NCBI GenBank assembly: GCA_035252155.1
Contig: DATFDL010000382.1
Span: 1-12,284, forward strand
Length of the DNA stretch: 12,284 nucleotides
Reading direction: 5' to 3'
From: JAICLL01 sp035252155
GTDB lineage: Bacteria; Planctomycetota; Planctomycetia; Pirellulales; JAICIG01
Numbering within the stretch: position 1 is the stretch's first letter; each line of letters starts with the position of its first letter. This document shows positions 1-6,806 of the stretch, piece by piece. The notes under the pieces are model-generated. The model saw only the letters and a program-made list of their open reading frames with translations, did not search any database and was not told where the DNA came from. Made by a program: the position numbers and the translations under genes.

Positions 1-1083
1 TAACGGGACGCCCGCGTGCATGGCCGCCGTCGCCACCACCAAGATCACCAGGCCTCCCAAGAGCAAAAAACAACCGACGCCTGACATCAGCCCCTTGAAG
101 GTGGCATGTTCGGTCGGCGTCTCGTAGTGCAGCTCGATCGAGCGGCCCCGCTGAAGGCTGTGCTCGACCGCGTCGGTCAGTTCCATCGTCCGCGACGCCC
201 CCAGCCAATCAAGCTCAGCAGCCACGTCGCCACGCAGCGCGTCGGGCAGAAGGGCCAGCACCTCGGCCGGGGCATTCACGGCGTCGAAGGCGTGCGACAC
301 GCTGTCGCCCTCGCGTTGAACGTCTAGCCGCCACGATCCGGCGTCAGGCGCGTCGAGCACCGCCTTGCCGCGGGCGAAGAGAAAGCTGCACCGCGCCGCT
401 TCACGTTGCTCGACCGGGCCGACCGACCACCGCACCAGCACGCCCGACGGGCCGGACATCTGGACGCTCAGGGCACCGTAGTTCGTCGTCTCGGGCGTTG
501 AGCGGACGCCAGTCGAGGCCATGGCCGCCACGGTTGTGAGATTGCCGCACAGCGGCCGCGCGAGCTCGATGTCGCGGGCAAAGTGCCGAAGCACCGACCA
601 GCGATCGCGGGCCGCCGCCGCGCGTTCGACCACGACTTGCTCCAGCGGTCCGAGCGGCCCCTCGTCGTCGGTCTGTACCAGTTCGCTCAATTGCTGCCAG
701 GCCGGATGCCAGCGGCCGGGAGTGAACGCCAGCAATACCGCCTGGTTTTCGCGCCGGATCATGTCGAGCTCGTAATAGACGAGCATCGAATCGACCACCG
801 GGTGCGACGCGATCAGCGGCACGCCGGCTTGGGCCAATTTGCGCAATTGCTCGCCACGAAGCTCTTGATCAACCGCCCGCGCGACGATTACCACCTCGGC
901 CACCGAGACATCGAGCAGGCCCTCCCAGTGTTCGGCGATCTGCACGCCCGGCGCGGCAGCGCGCACTGCCGCCTCGGCCTCGCCCAGTTCGTGCGCCCAG
1001 ACGAGCCGGTGCTCGTGGCTGCCCGCGACGGCCAGGGCCAAGCAGAGCGCGTCAGGGTCTGTGCCGAGGAGGGCGAATTTCAT
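1..1083 (-). CDS. Gfo/Idh/MocA-like oxidoreductase-fold protein with C-terminal membrane segment, partial (C-terminus beyond window)
   Basis: The reading frame is open from an ATG at 1083 to the left edge, giving 361 residues with no stop, so the C-terminus is missing. Residues 1-95 look like the NAD(P)-binding half of Gfo/Idh/MocA enzymes: a short beta strand (MKFALLG), a strand VAEVVIVARA at 61-70, then GVPLIASHP at 87-95, which aligns with the usual G-hhl-CEKP motif. The stretch HFARDIELAR at 167-176 aligns with the C-domain motif G-S-H-D-h-D. The usual catalytic Lys (EKP) is His94 (SHP), and the usual catalytic His is not conserved, so dehydrogenase activity is doubtful. Residues about 334-355 form one strong hydrophobic membrane helix near the C-terminus. 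The start has no clear Shine-Dalgarno sequence. The fold assignment is inferred from motif spacing. It may be a planctomycete-specific membrane-anchored, non-catalytic or altered-function family. Its neighbour cinA is divergent, with a 290-base gap. Confidence 0.72.
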   Translation of the reverse strand, partial: MKFALLGTDPDALCLALAVAGSHEHRLVWAHELGEAEAAVRAAAPGVQIAEHWEGLLDVSVAEVVIVARAVDQELRGEQLRKLAQAGVPLIASHPVVDSMLVYYELDMIRRENQAVLLAFTPGRWHPAWQQLSELVQTDDEGPLGPLEQVVVERAAAARDRWSVLRHFARDIELARPLCGNLTTVAAMASTGVRSTPETTNYGALSVQMSGPSGVLVRWSVGPVEQREAARCSFLFARGKAVLDAPDAGSWRLDVQREGDSVSHAFDAVNAPAEVLALLPDALRGDVAAELDWLGASRTMELTDAVEHSLQRGRSIELHYETPTEHATFKGLMSGVGCFLLLGGLVILVVATAAMHAGVPL

Positions 1084-1266
1084 GAAGAGGGGACAGAGGC
1101 CGGAGGTCGGAGGTCAGGGATCAGAGTGTATTAGCGGACATTGTAGAGTGGGCCGAGCGAAGTGGCTGTCCATTCCCCAAGATTTTAGCCGCTTTCCGAA
1201 TGGAGGTCATGCACCGGGGCATCGCCAAGGCTCTGCCCCAGCCACCGGGGTAAATCGAAAATCCAA

Positions 1267-1282
1267 TCCCGGCGCGCCGGGA
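1267..1282. repeat. 16-bp perfect palindrome in the divergent gap upstream of cinA
   Basis: The sequence TCCCGGCGCGCCGGGA is a perfect palindrome. It lies 92 bases before the cinA start and 184 bases before the divergent oxidoreductase-like gene. It has no loop and no following T-run, so it does not look like a terminator. It could be an operator, but no regulator is nearby. The rest of the 290-base gap holds short pyrimidine-rich direct repeats (AGTCC/AGCCC units at 1337-1370) and no gene that I can support. Confidence 0.4.
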
Positions 1283-1373
1283 GAAAAATCCAAATTCCCT
1301 GGCTGGTTTGAAACGCGCCGCAACGCAATACTGGCCCTAGTCCCCAGCCCCTAGCCCTAGTCCCTCCTCTTTC

Positions 1374-2651
1374 ATGCAGGCCGAACTCATTTCGATCGGC
1401 GACGAACTGACCAGCGGGCAGCGGCTCGACACCAATAGTCAATGGCTCAGCCAGCGGCTGGGCGAGCTGGGCGTCGCCGTGCATTACCACACGACCGTGG
1501 CCGATGACCTGGCGGCCAATGTAGCCGTCTTCCGCCAAGCGATCAGCCGGGCGGATGTAGTGGTGGCCACCGGCGGCCTCGGTCCCACGGCCGACGATCT
1601 AACGCGCGAGGCGCTGGCCCAGATGGTGGGGGTCGAGTTGGTGCTCGATCAGGCGTCGCTCGATCACATTCGCAGGCTTTTCGCTCGCCGGGCGCGACCG
1701 ATGCCGGACAGCAACGTGGTGCAGGCGATGTTTCCCGCGGGCAGCCGTGTGGTCGCCAACCCGCACGGCACCGCGCCGGGCGTCGATCTGGAGGTCCCAC
1801 CACCATTGGGCCGCCCGTCGCGTGTGTTTGCATTGCCGGGCGTGCCGGCCGAAATGCAAGAAATGTGGTTCGAGACCGTCGCGCCCCGGCTGATCGAATG
1901 GGGCGCCGGCGGGCAAGTTATCCGTCATCGGCGGGTCAAATGTTTCGGAGTGGGCGAGAGCGATCTGGAGCAGATGTTGCCCGACCTGATTCGCCGTGGG
2001 CGGACGCCCTCGGTCGGCATCACCGTCAGCGACGCCACGATCACGTTGCGAATTACGGCCTGTGGAGCGACTGAGGCGGCTTGCCACGAGGCGATGGCGC
2101 CTACGATCGCCACGATTCGCGATTGCCTGGGCACGCTGGTCTTTGGTGAGGAAGACGATGAGTTGCCCGATGTCGTCGTGCGGTTGCTTGCCGAGCGCCG
2201 CGCGACGCTGGCGACAGTCGAGTGGGGCACGGCCGGTTTGATTGCGCAGTGGTTGGGCGAGGCAGCGCGTTCCGGTGACGTGTACACGGCGGGCATGGTG
2301 GTCGGCAGCCCGGCTGCGCTCGTGCGGCTGCTGGACATGTCGCCGAATTTGGTAACAGAGCAAAACCCTACCAGCGCCGAAACCGTAAAGGCGATGGCCC
2401 AGGCGTGTCGCGAGCGGGCGGGCTCCGGTTACGGGCTTGCCGTCGGCGCGTTTCCCTCCTTCGATCCCACCGCGTCCGTACCCGAACCGGTGCATATCGC
2501 CTTATCGACTCGCGACACGGTTTTCGTGCGATCCGCGCCCTTCGCCGGTCATCCCGCGATTCTCAAGCCCCGCGCCGCCAAGCAAGCGCTTGACTTCGTG
2601 CGTTTACGGCTGCTGACTCCGACGCCCTCATTCGTCTCGCGCAGAAGCTGA
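1374..2651 (+). CDS. cinA: CinA-like protein: COG1058 (MoaB/MogA-like) domain plus degenerate nicotinamide-nucleotide amidase domain
   Basis: The protein has 425 residues, normal for two-domain CinA (about 410-430). Residues 1-170 carry the COG1058 signatures: IGDEL at 8-12, DTNSQWL at 19-25, TTVADD at 40-45, TGGLGPTADDLTREA at 66-80, NPHGTAPG at 129-136 and LPGVPAEMQEMW at 154-165. In characterised CinA proteins this domain acts as an ADP-ribose/NAD-metabolite pyrophosphatase. Residues about 262-415 correspond to the PncC-type amidase that deamidates nicotinamide mononucleotide in NAD recycling. Its active-site motif is normally A-E-S-C-T-G-G; here it reads V-E-W-G-T-A-G (282-288), so the catalytic Ser is Trp284 and the next Cys is Gly285. 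The usual T-G-I-A-G-P loop is also lost (VGAFPS, 357-362). Amidase activity is therefore unlikely, while the N-terminal domain looks intact. The start directly follows a pyrimidine-rich stretch without a Shine-Dalgarno sequence. The gene is convergent with the DUF1501 gene, 35 bases away. Confidence 0.9.
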   Translation: MQAELISIGDELTSGQRLDTNSQWLSQRLGELGVAVHYHTTVADDLAANVAVFRQAISRADVVVATGGLGPTADDLTREALAQMVGVELVLDQASLDHIRRLFARRARPMPDSNVVQAMFPAGSRVVANPHGTAPGVDLEVPPPLGRPSRVFALPGVPAEMQEMWFETVAPRLIEWGAGGQVIRHRRVKCFGVGESDLEQMLPDLIRRGRTPSVGITVSDATITLRITACGATEAACHEAMAPTIATIRDCLGTLVFGEEDDELPDVVVRLLAERRATLATVEWGTAGLIAQWLGEAARSGDVYTAGMVVGSPAALVRLLDMSPNLVTEQNPTSAETVKAMAQACRERAGSGYGLAVGAFPSFDPTASVPEPVHIALSTRDTVFVRSAPFAGHPAILKPRAAKQALDFVRLRLLTPTPSFVSRRS

Positions 2652-2664
2652 CAGAAACATTACC

Positions 2665-2679
2665 GCGCAGCAACTGCGC
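2665..2679. terminator. Short hairpin between convergent cinA and DUF1501 genes
   Basis: GCGCAG, a three-base loop CAA, then CTGCGC form a perfect 6-bp stem in the 35-base convergent gap. There is no T-run on the plus side; on the minus side GGTAATGTTTCTG follows, which is only weakly T-rich. It may serve both genes, but as a factor-independent terminator it is weak. Confidence 0.35.
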
Positions 2680-2686
2680 CCAGCGC

Positions 2687-4063
2687 TTAGGCTAGCTCGC
2701 GGATTGGGCTGCCGTGAGAGAGGATTGCTATCGGCCGGCCGAAATGGTCGAAGAATTGCGTGTCGAGCGGAACGCCGAGGTAGTGGTACCAGGTGGCCAG
2801 CAGGTCGTTGGGAGACAGGGGGCTCTCCGCCGGTTCGTCGCCTTTTGCCGTCGTCGAGCCAATCACCTGGCCCATCCGCAGCCCGCCGCCGGCCAAAAAG
2901 ATCGACATCGAACGGGCCCAATGCTCGCGCCCGGGCCGCCCGCCAAAGTTGCTCAGCCGCGGCGTGTGCGACATCTCGCCTAGGACGGCCACCAGCACAT
3001 CGCCCAACAGCCCCCGACGATCGAGGTCGTCGATCAAGGCCGAAACCACCTGGTCGAGCACCGGCAAGCGGATCTTCATCTGCTCAAAAATATTCCAGAC
3101 GCTGGCGTGGTCGTCCCAACTGAACGCCTTCTGGCCCGGCACCGTGGGAAAATCGACCGTCACGATGCGCACGCCCGCTTCGACCAACCGCCGGGCCAAT
3201 AGGCAACGCTGGCCCACCACGTGCCGGCCATACCGGTCGCGCGTGCCGGTATCTTCGCCGCGCAGATCAAACGCGTCGCGTGCCGAGGGGCTGGTCAACA
3301 AGTTGACCGCCTGCCGGTTGAAGTCGTCGAGCGAATCCATCAACTCCGACGAATCGACCTGGCGCCGCAGGCGATCGAACTGCGCCAACAGATCCATTCG
3401 CTCAGAAAACCGGGGCCGCATCACGTCGGAGAGCGAAAGATTCGGCACGCGGAACTCATCGGCGTTCGGATCGCCGGGCACCTTCATGGGCGCCAGGCCG
3501 GCGCCGAGGTAAGCCGCGCCCTCATAGCGCATGTCGGGCAGAGCCACGTGAAACGGCATGCCGCTGGGCTCCGCCGCCAGGCGTTTTTGGCTGACGGCCC
3601 AAAAATCGGGATATTTGGGACGGAAGGGCGGCGCTTCGACGGGTTCGCCCGGATAGCCTGTCAGCATCGTGTGGGTGCTGTTCACATGGCCGTCGCTGGT
3701 GTGGTGGCAGGAACGGACGATGGCGAACTTATCGGCCTGCCGGGCGAGCAAGGGGAGGTGCTCGCAGATTTCGATGCCCGGCACGTTGGTGCCAATGGGC
3801 CGAAACTCGCCGCGATATTCCAGCGGCGCGTCGGGCTTGAGGTCAAACGTTTCCATGTGGCTTGGGCCGCCCCACAACCAAACCACGATCATCGACTTTT
3901 TGCGGCTATTGGCGGTAGCGCCGGCGGAGCTGGCTGCCGCGCTTTCGCACCGCAGCAAGTCGGCCAGACCCAGGCTGCCCCAGCCCGCCAGGCCGGCCTG
4001 CAGGAATGCTCGCCGCGGCAGCGTGCCGAGGCAACGGCCACGCGGAGAGGGTCTGGTGAACAT
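2687..4063 (-). CDS. DUF1501 family protein with Tat-type signal
   Basis: The protein has 458 residues, a usual length for DUF1501 (PF07394), a family greatly expanded in planctomycetes with an alkaline-phosphatase/sulfatase-like fold and no settled reaction. A Tat-type leader is visible: PRRAFLQ at 16-22 followed by a hydrophobic Gly/Ala/Leu stretch to about 37, so export in folded form is expected. Family motifs follow in order: IVVWLWGGPSHMETFD at 59-74, RSCHHTSDGHVNSTHTMLTGYPG at 117-139 with several His and an Asp that could bind metal, VTVDFP at 301-306, LGEMSHTPRLSNFGGRPGREHW at 361-382, and FLAGGGLRMGQVIGSTTAKGDEP at 389-411. The ATG at 4063 is preceded by GGGAG at a 7-base distance. 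DUF1501 genes usually sit directly beside a DUF1549/DUF1553 cytochrome-c-like gene. None is present in the flanking sequence, so this copy is an orphan. Confidence 0.93.
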   Translation of the reverse strand: MFTRPSPRGRCLGTLPRRAFLQAGLAGWGSLGLADLLRCESAAASSAGATANSRKKSMIVVWLWGGPSHMETFDLKPDAPLEYRGEFRPIGTNVPGIEICEHLPLLARQADKFAIVRSCHHTSDGHVNSTHTMLTGYPGEPVEAPPFRPKYPDFWAVSQKRLAAEPSGMPFHVALPDMRYEGAAYLGAGLAPMKVPGDPNADEFRVPNLSLSDVMRPRFSERMDLLAQFDRLRRQVDSSELMDSLDDFNRQAVNLLTSPSARDAFDLRGEDTGTRDRYGRHVVGQRCLLARRLVEAGVRIVTVDFPTVPGQKAFSWDDHASVWNIFEQMKIRLPVLDQVVSALIDDLDRRGLLGDVLVAVLGEMSHTPRLSNFGGRPGREHWARSMSIFLAGGGLRMGQVIGSTTAKGDEPAESPLSPNDLLATWYHYLGVPLDTQFFDHFGRPIAILSHGSPIRELA

Positions 4064-4070
4064 GGAATGT

Positions 4071-4075
4071 CTCCC
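4071..4075 (-). promoter_or_regulatory. Ribosome binding site of the DUF1501 gene
   Basis: GGGAG on the minus strand lies 7 bases before the ATG at 4063. It is one of the few good Shine-Dalgarno sequences in the window and fixes this start. Confidence 0.6.
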
Positions 4076-4123
4076 GATGCACTAACGAGCTGAAAGTTCG
4101 TTGTCCGAACCGTTGGTGCCGTC

Positions 4124-4152
4124 ATCTTCCGCGGGTACGTCGTAGTCGTCAA
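4124..4152 (-). promoter_or_regulatory. Weak sigma70-like promoter candidate for the DUF1501 gene
   Basis: On the minus strand TTGACG (4152-4147) is followed after 17 bases by GAAGAT (4129-4124). The -35 box matches 5 of 6 consensus bases, but the -10 box only 3 of 6. It would give a leader of about 55 bases that includes the GGGAG ribosome binding site. Confidence 0.25.
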
Positions 4153-4250
4153 GGTTCGGGCGTAGGCGTTGGCGATACTATATTCCCACGGAACGGGCAG
4201 GGGCCACACTATTCTCCTGTATTGCAGGATTCGGTGGGCGGGTCATGCAG

Positions 4251-4548
4251 CTATCGAATCCATTTCGCAAGTTGGGAAACTAATGCGGCAGCAGCCGACA
4301 TTCCGAGCACCGAAATGCCGAGCAGCCAATAACTCATGGCAATGATCACGACTACTTTGGATGCTTGGCCAAATAGCCTGCCGATCGACGCTCCAAGGAC
4401 GATTGGCAGCGCAAGCACGGCTACCAGAATAACGTCGTCTCTGCCTAGTCGAACGCTGCCCGCATTAGCCCAAGCGCTAGAGCAAAGCGCGCGATTGCTG
4501 AAAGCAGCCGCCCCAAGCTGAACTGAAACGGTCGGGTCGTGGTGGCAT
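4251..4548 (-). pseudogene. Probable frameshifted small two-to-three-helix membrane protein gene
   Basis: Reading the minus strand, one frame encodes TTRPFQFSLGRLLSAIARFALALG (about 4542-4470), which resembles the RF-FSLRTLL opening common to small planctomycete membrane proteins. That frame stops at TAG after the residues MRAAFD. A neighbouring frame then continues with two hydrophobic stretches, DVILVAVLALPIVLGASIG and VVVIIAMSYWLLGISVLGM, and ends at TAG 4251-4253. The ATG at 4548 lies in the third frame (MPPRPDRFSSA). Two single-base shifts would join the pieces into one protein of about 95-100 residues. The continuing frame has no ATG before its first helix. I infer a decayed gene; two sequencing indels are the alternative. 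Confidence 0.45.
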
Positions 4549-4610
4549 TATAGCGATTCCGCGTCGAGCAAGCTCCGCCCGCGCAATTTTCCATCCGCTT
4601 CCCCAGCGCG

Positions 4611-4689
4611 GCAGCACGGGCCCTTGCCGCCGTGCGCGTTGAACTTCGGATCGGAGTCGGAACCGCCCGGCACAAGGCCGGGAGCTACC
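4611..4689. repeat. Diverged intergenic repeat, copy 1, with CCCGGC/GCCGGG hairpin
   Basis: This copy shares an ordered set of short blocks with 4898-4969: GCAGC then GGCCCTTG, then GTTGAAC, then GCCCGGCACAAGGCCGGG, then a CTACC/CCACC end. The hairpin has a 6-bp stem (4666-4671 with 4677-4682) and a 5-base loop ACAAG. Confidence 0.45.
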
Positions 4690-4759
4690 TCGAATAATGA
4701 CTTCCGCTGTGCAAGGCGCGATGTTGCCTTTTTTCAACATGGTTGACGAAGGGCGACGG

Positions 4760-4787
4760 CCGCGCCGACAGTGGGGAATCGGCGCGG
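4760..4787. repeat. Stem-loop, 9-bp perfect stem
   Basis: CCGCGCCGA (4760-4768) pairs with TCGGCGCGG (4779-4787) around a 10-base loop. It stands in non-coding sequence, is not followed by a T-run on either strand, and has no clear job. Confidence 0.4.
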
Positions 4788-4897
4788 GGCATCTAACGGG
4801 CGACCGGATAACGGTTTAACCAACCCCGCCGGACAACTATCGGCTGATGGATCGCGGCGGCACCGCGCTTGCTTTGTCGTCTTTCGCTCCACTAGTA

Positions 4898-4969
4898 GCA
4901 GCGGCCCTTGTGGCCGTCCGGAGGACAAACGGTGGGGTTGAACAGCCCGGCACAAGGCCGGGGGCCACC
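4898..4969. repeat. Diverged intergenic repeat, copy 2, with CCCGGC/GCCGGG hairpin
   Basis: This is the partner of 4611-4689 in the same orientation, about 285 bases away. Its hairpin (4946-4951 with 4957-4962) is identical to that of copy 1 for 17 bases. It ends about 50 bases before the acyltransferase start. Confidence 0.45.
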
Positions 4970-5022
4970 GCGCGTGTCTGCGTCGGCGCGCCGAATCGGA
5001 TGTTGACTTTGACCTTCCTCAT

Positions 5023-6129
5023 ATGATCCACATCACCGAAATCAACGACGCCGCCGAACTGCCGAGCGTCCGGCTCCTGTGGCGATCGCTCTTGGGCCAG
5101 ACGCGTGGTGCGTCGTTCTTTCAGTCGCTCGATTGGTTCGAGCCGTATTGGCGGCATTATGGCCATAACCAGCAGCTTCGAGTGCTCGTCGTGCGCGCCG
5201 ATGATGAGCCGCTCGGCATCGTGCCGCTGGTGCTGCGCACCGAACACACGCGGCTGGGATCGTTGCGGGTGTTAACCTATCCGCTCGACGATTGGGGTGT
5301 GTTTTATGCGCCGATCGGTGGGCAGCCGGCCGCCACACTGACGGCCGCCATGAAATATCTGCGCAGCAAACCGCAAGACTGGGATGTGCTCTCGCTGCGG
5401 TGGGTGCATCGCGATCTGCACGATCGCGGACGAACGGAAAATGCCATGCGTTTCGCCGGCTTTTCTCCGTGTGAAGAAACGGGCGAACGAGCGGCCTCGA
5501 TCAGCCTGGCCGGCTCGTGGGCCGATTATTGGTCGTCGCGCGGCAGCCATTGGCGCGGTAACGTCGCCCGATGCGAACGAAAGCTTGCCGAACAGGGCGA
5601 CATTTCTTATCTGCGTTACCGGCCCCAAGGCGCCGCCTGTGGAGACGCCGAGCCTCGCTGGAACTTGTTTGATGACTGCGTCAATATCGCCGGCCGAAGT
5701 TGGCAAGGCTCGTCGGCAGGCGGAACCACGCTCTCGCACGAGTCGGTGCGCGAGTACTTGCGCGACGCCCATGCGGCCGCCGCTCACGCCGGCGGGCTTG
5801 ATTTGAATCTGCTTTTTGTGGGCGAGCGGCCGGCGGCATTCGCCTACAATTACTACTATCGCGGCCACGTGTTTGGCCTGCGAATGGGTTACGACCCGTC
5901 GGTTTCGCGGTCGGGCTCCGGCACGGTGCTGATGCGGCGGATGATCGCCGACAGCTTCGAGCGGGGCGATCACACGTTCGATCTCGGCCCCGGCTCGCTG
6001 GCCGCCAAGCGGCCCTGGCAAACTTCGCTGGAAACGAGTTACCGTTATAGCCACTTTGCCGCCGCTCCCCGTGCGCAGGCGATGCGGCTAGGCCGGTACG
6101 TGAAGAAACGGCTGCGGGCCGTTACGTAG
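5023..6129 (+). CDS. GNAT-fold N-acyltransferase, CelD/BcsL type (Acetyltransf_6)
   Basis: The protein has 368 residues, typical for the CelD/BcsL family (PF13480, related to FemAB transferases). It has no signal peptide and should be cytoplasmic. The N-terminal part shows the family opening FFQSLDWFEPYWRHYG (32-47) followed by the strand LRVLVVRADDEPLGIVPLVLR. The C-terminal part carries LLFVGERPAAFAYNYYYRGHVFGLRMGYDPSVSRSGSGTVLMRRMI and then FDLGPG...KRPWQTSLETSYRY, the acyl-CoA-binding and closing motifs of the family. The family transfers acyl groups to sugars or amino groups in polysaccharide or envelope modification; the substrate here cannot be read from the sequence. The ATG at 5023 has no Shine-Dalgarno sequence; it follows directly on CTTCCTCAT. 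The gene stands alone. Its TAG stop lies inside the left arm of the palindromic element at 6125-6270. Confidence 0.85.
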   Translation: MIHITEINDAAELPSVRLLWRSLLGQTRGASFFQSLDWFEPYWRHYGHNQQLRVLVVRADDEPLGIVPLVLRTEHTRLGSLRVLTYPLDDWGVFYAPIGGQPAATLTAAMKYLRSKPQDWDVLSLRWVHRDLHDRGRTENAMRFAGFSPCEETGERAASISLAGSWADYWSSRGSHWRGNVARCERKLAEQGDISYLRYRPQGAACGDAEPRWNLFDDCVNIAGRSWQGSSAGGTTLSHESVREYLRDAHAAAAHAGGLDLNLLFVGERPAAFAYNYYYRGHVFGLRMGYDPSVSRSGSGTVLMRRMIADSFERGDHTFDLGPGSLAAKRPWQTSLETSYRYSHFAAAPRAQAMRLGRYVKKRLRAVT

Positions 6130-6270
6130 AACGGAATTTATTCCGTTTGTCTTTCCTGAGGATGGCCTTCCTAGGCCGTCCGCCTCGTCGACGGCCTGGA
6201 AGGCCATCCTACGAAGTCGTGACCTAGAAATGGCAAAGGCGACTATGAACGGAATAAATTCCGTGCTACG
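6125..6270. repeat. Nested palindromic (MITE-like) element between convergent genes; arms contain both stop codons
   Basis: The outer arms 6125-6147 and 6248-6270 are inverted repeats of 23 bases with one mismatch. Each arm is itself a palindrome around ACGGAAT/ATTCCGT. Inside, 6159-6171 pairs perfectly with 6198-6210 (13 bp) and 6173-6180 with 6190-6197 (8 bp), giving a 21-bp stem with one bulged T and a 9-base loop. The TAG stop of the acyltransferase (6127-6129) and the TAG stop of the opposite lipoprotein gene (6266-6268) are mirror-image bases of the two arms. No transposase is present. It could also act as a two-way terminator, though there are no T-runs. Confidence 0.75.
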
Positions 6271-6658
6271 GCGCGTCGACATCCGGGCCGGGACCGGGCG
6301 GCATGGCTCCGGGCGGCATCGCTCCGGGGGGAAATGCTCCAGGACCACCAGGGAATCCACCGGGACCGCCGGGGAACCCACCGGGACCGCCAGGGCCCGC
6401 CGGGCCGGGCACGGCCGCCGGCGCCAAGGGTTGTCCGGCGCGGATCTGCTCTTGCTTAAAGGCCTTCATAGCGGCCGCCTCACGGCTGAGCTTAAACTCG
6501 GGGCCAGGCGGGAAATATTGCACGTCGTCGGTCTGCCAGTAGGGGCTGGGCAGCGTCTGGCCGCCAATGCTCATTTGACAGCCCGTCATCGACACTGCCG
6601 CGGCGATTCCCAGGCCGCTCAGCAGCCGCCCGGTCAGGCGAAGATTCGACATCCTCAT
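6266..6658 (-). CDS. Small predicted lipoprotein with Gly/Pro-rich repetitive C-terminus
   Basis: The protein has 130 residues. Residues 1-27 form a lipoprotein-type signal: basic start MRMSNLRLTGR, hydrophobic core LLSGLGIAAAV, then SMTG-Cys27, an acceptable lipobox, so attachment to a membrane is expected. The middle segment (TLPSPYWQTDDVQYFPPGPEFKLSREAAAMKAFKQEQ, 35-71) is reminiscent of conserved segments in planctomycete lipoproteins, but I know no function for it. Residues 84-126 are a low-complexity collagen-like stretch with repeated GGFPGGP and GAMPP units. I chose the ATG at 6658 because GGGAG (6670-6666) lies 7 bases before it; an ATG at 6679 would put the ribosome site inside the gene, and an ATG at 6652 is also possible. 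The gene is divergent from the CHAT-like gene. Its TAG stop is supplied by the right arm of the palindromic element. Confidence 0.75.
   Translation of the reverse strand: MRMSNLRLTGRLLSGLGIAAAVSMTGCQMSIGGQTLPSPYWQTDDVQYFPPGPEFKLSREAAAMKAFKQEQIRAGQPLAPAAVPGPAGPGGPGGFPGGPGGFPGGPGAFPPGAMPPGAMPPGPGPDVDAP
6281..6409 (-). repeat. Gly/Pro-coding tandem repeat within the lipoprotein gene
   Basis: Imperfect tandem units of about 18 bases (CCACCGGGACCGCC cores around 6357-6395) and about 15 bases (GGCATGGCTCCGGGC-like, 6298-6330) encode GGFPGGP and GAMPP repeats. Such tracts readily change length by slippage. Confidence 0.6.
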
Positions 6659-6665
6659 GCGACCT

Positions 6666-6670
6666 CTCCC
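6666..6670 (-). promoter_or_regulatory. Ribosome binding site of the lipoprotein gene
   Basis: GGGAG on the minus strand, 7 bases before the ATG at 6658, decides between three in-frame ATG codons. Confidence 0.55.
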
Positions 6671-6806
6671 AAGACCCATGTCTTCGCAGAACGCCCGGCT
6701 TGCCTATCAAGCCTTCCGCAATCGTCGCTGGCCGCAAAGACGGTAGAATTGTCACGCTGCTTATCGGCGGGTGTGTGCGAGCGACTTGAGGGAAACCGCC
6801 AAATCT

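Larger units (their letters stand above)
4064..5022. other. Long gap without an intact gene
   Basis: The 959 bases between the DUF1501 gene and the acyltransferase gene hold no intact coding region that I can support. They contain a probable decayed small membrane-protein gene (4251-4548), two diverged copies of a repeat (4611-4689 and 4898-4969) and a 9-bp stem-loop (4760-4787). The two short reading frames whose translations both begin MCRAV arise from the two repeat copies and are not genes. Confidence 0.6.

Noticed and set aside
583..1134. Open frame of 183 codons on the plus strand near the left edge
   Set aside because: It is antisense to the oxidoreductase-like gene, whose frame is open for 361 codons and shows family motifs and a membrane helix.
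3221..4093. Open frame of 290 codons on the plus strand opposite the DUF1501 gene
   Set aside because: The minus-strand DUF1501 protein is unmistakable and complete over this stretch.
4445..4955. Two minus-strand frames, both starting MCRAV, as paralogous small genes
   Set aside because: The shared start is a translation of the two repeat copies containing the CCCGGC hairpin; the remaining residues are unrelated and compositionally random.
6281..6409. CRISPR-like or minisatellite array in the repetitive stretch
   Set aside because: The repeats are short, contiguous and in frame, and they encode the Gly/Pro-rich tail of the lipoprotein; there are no spacers.
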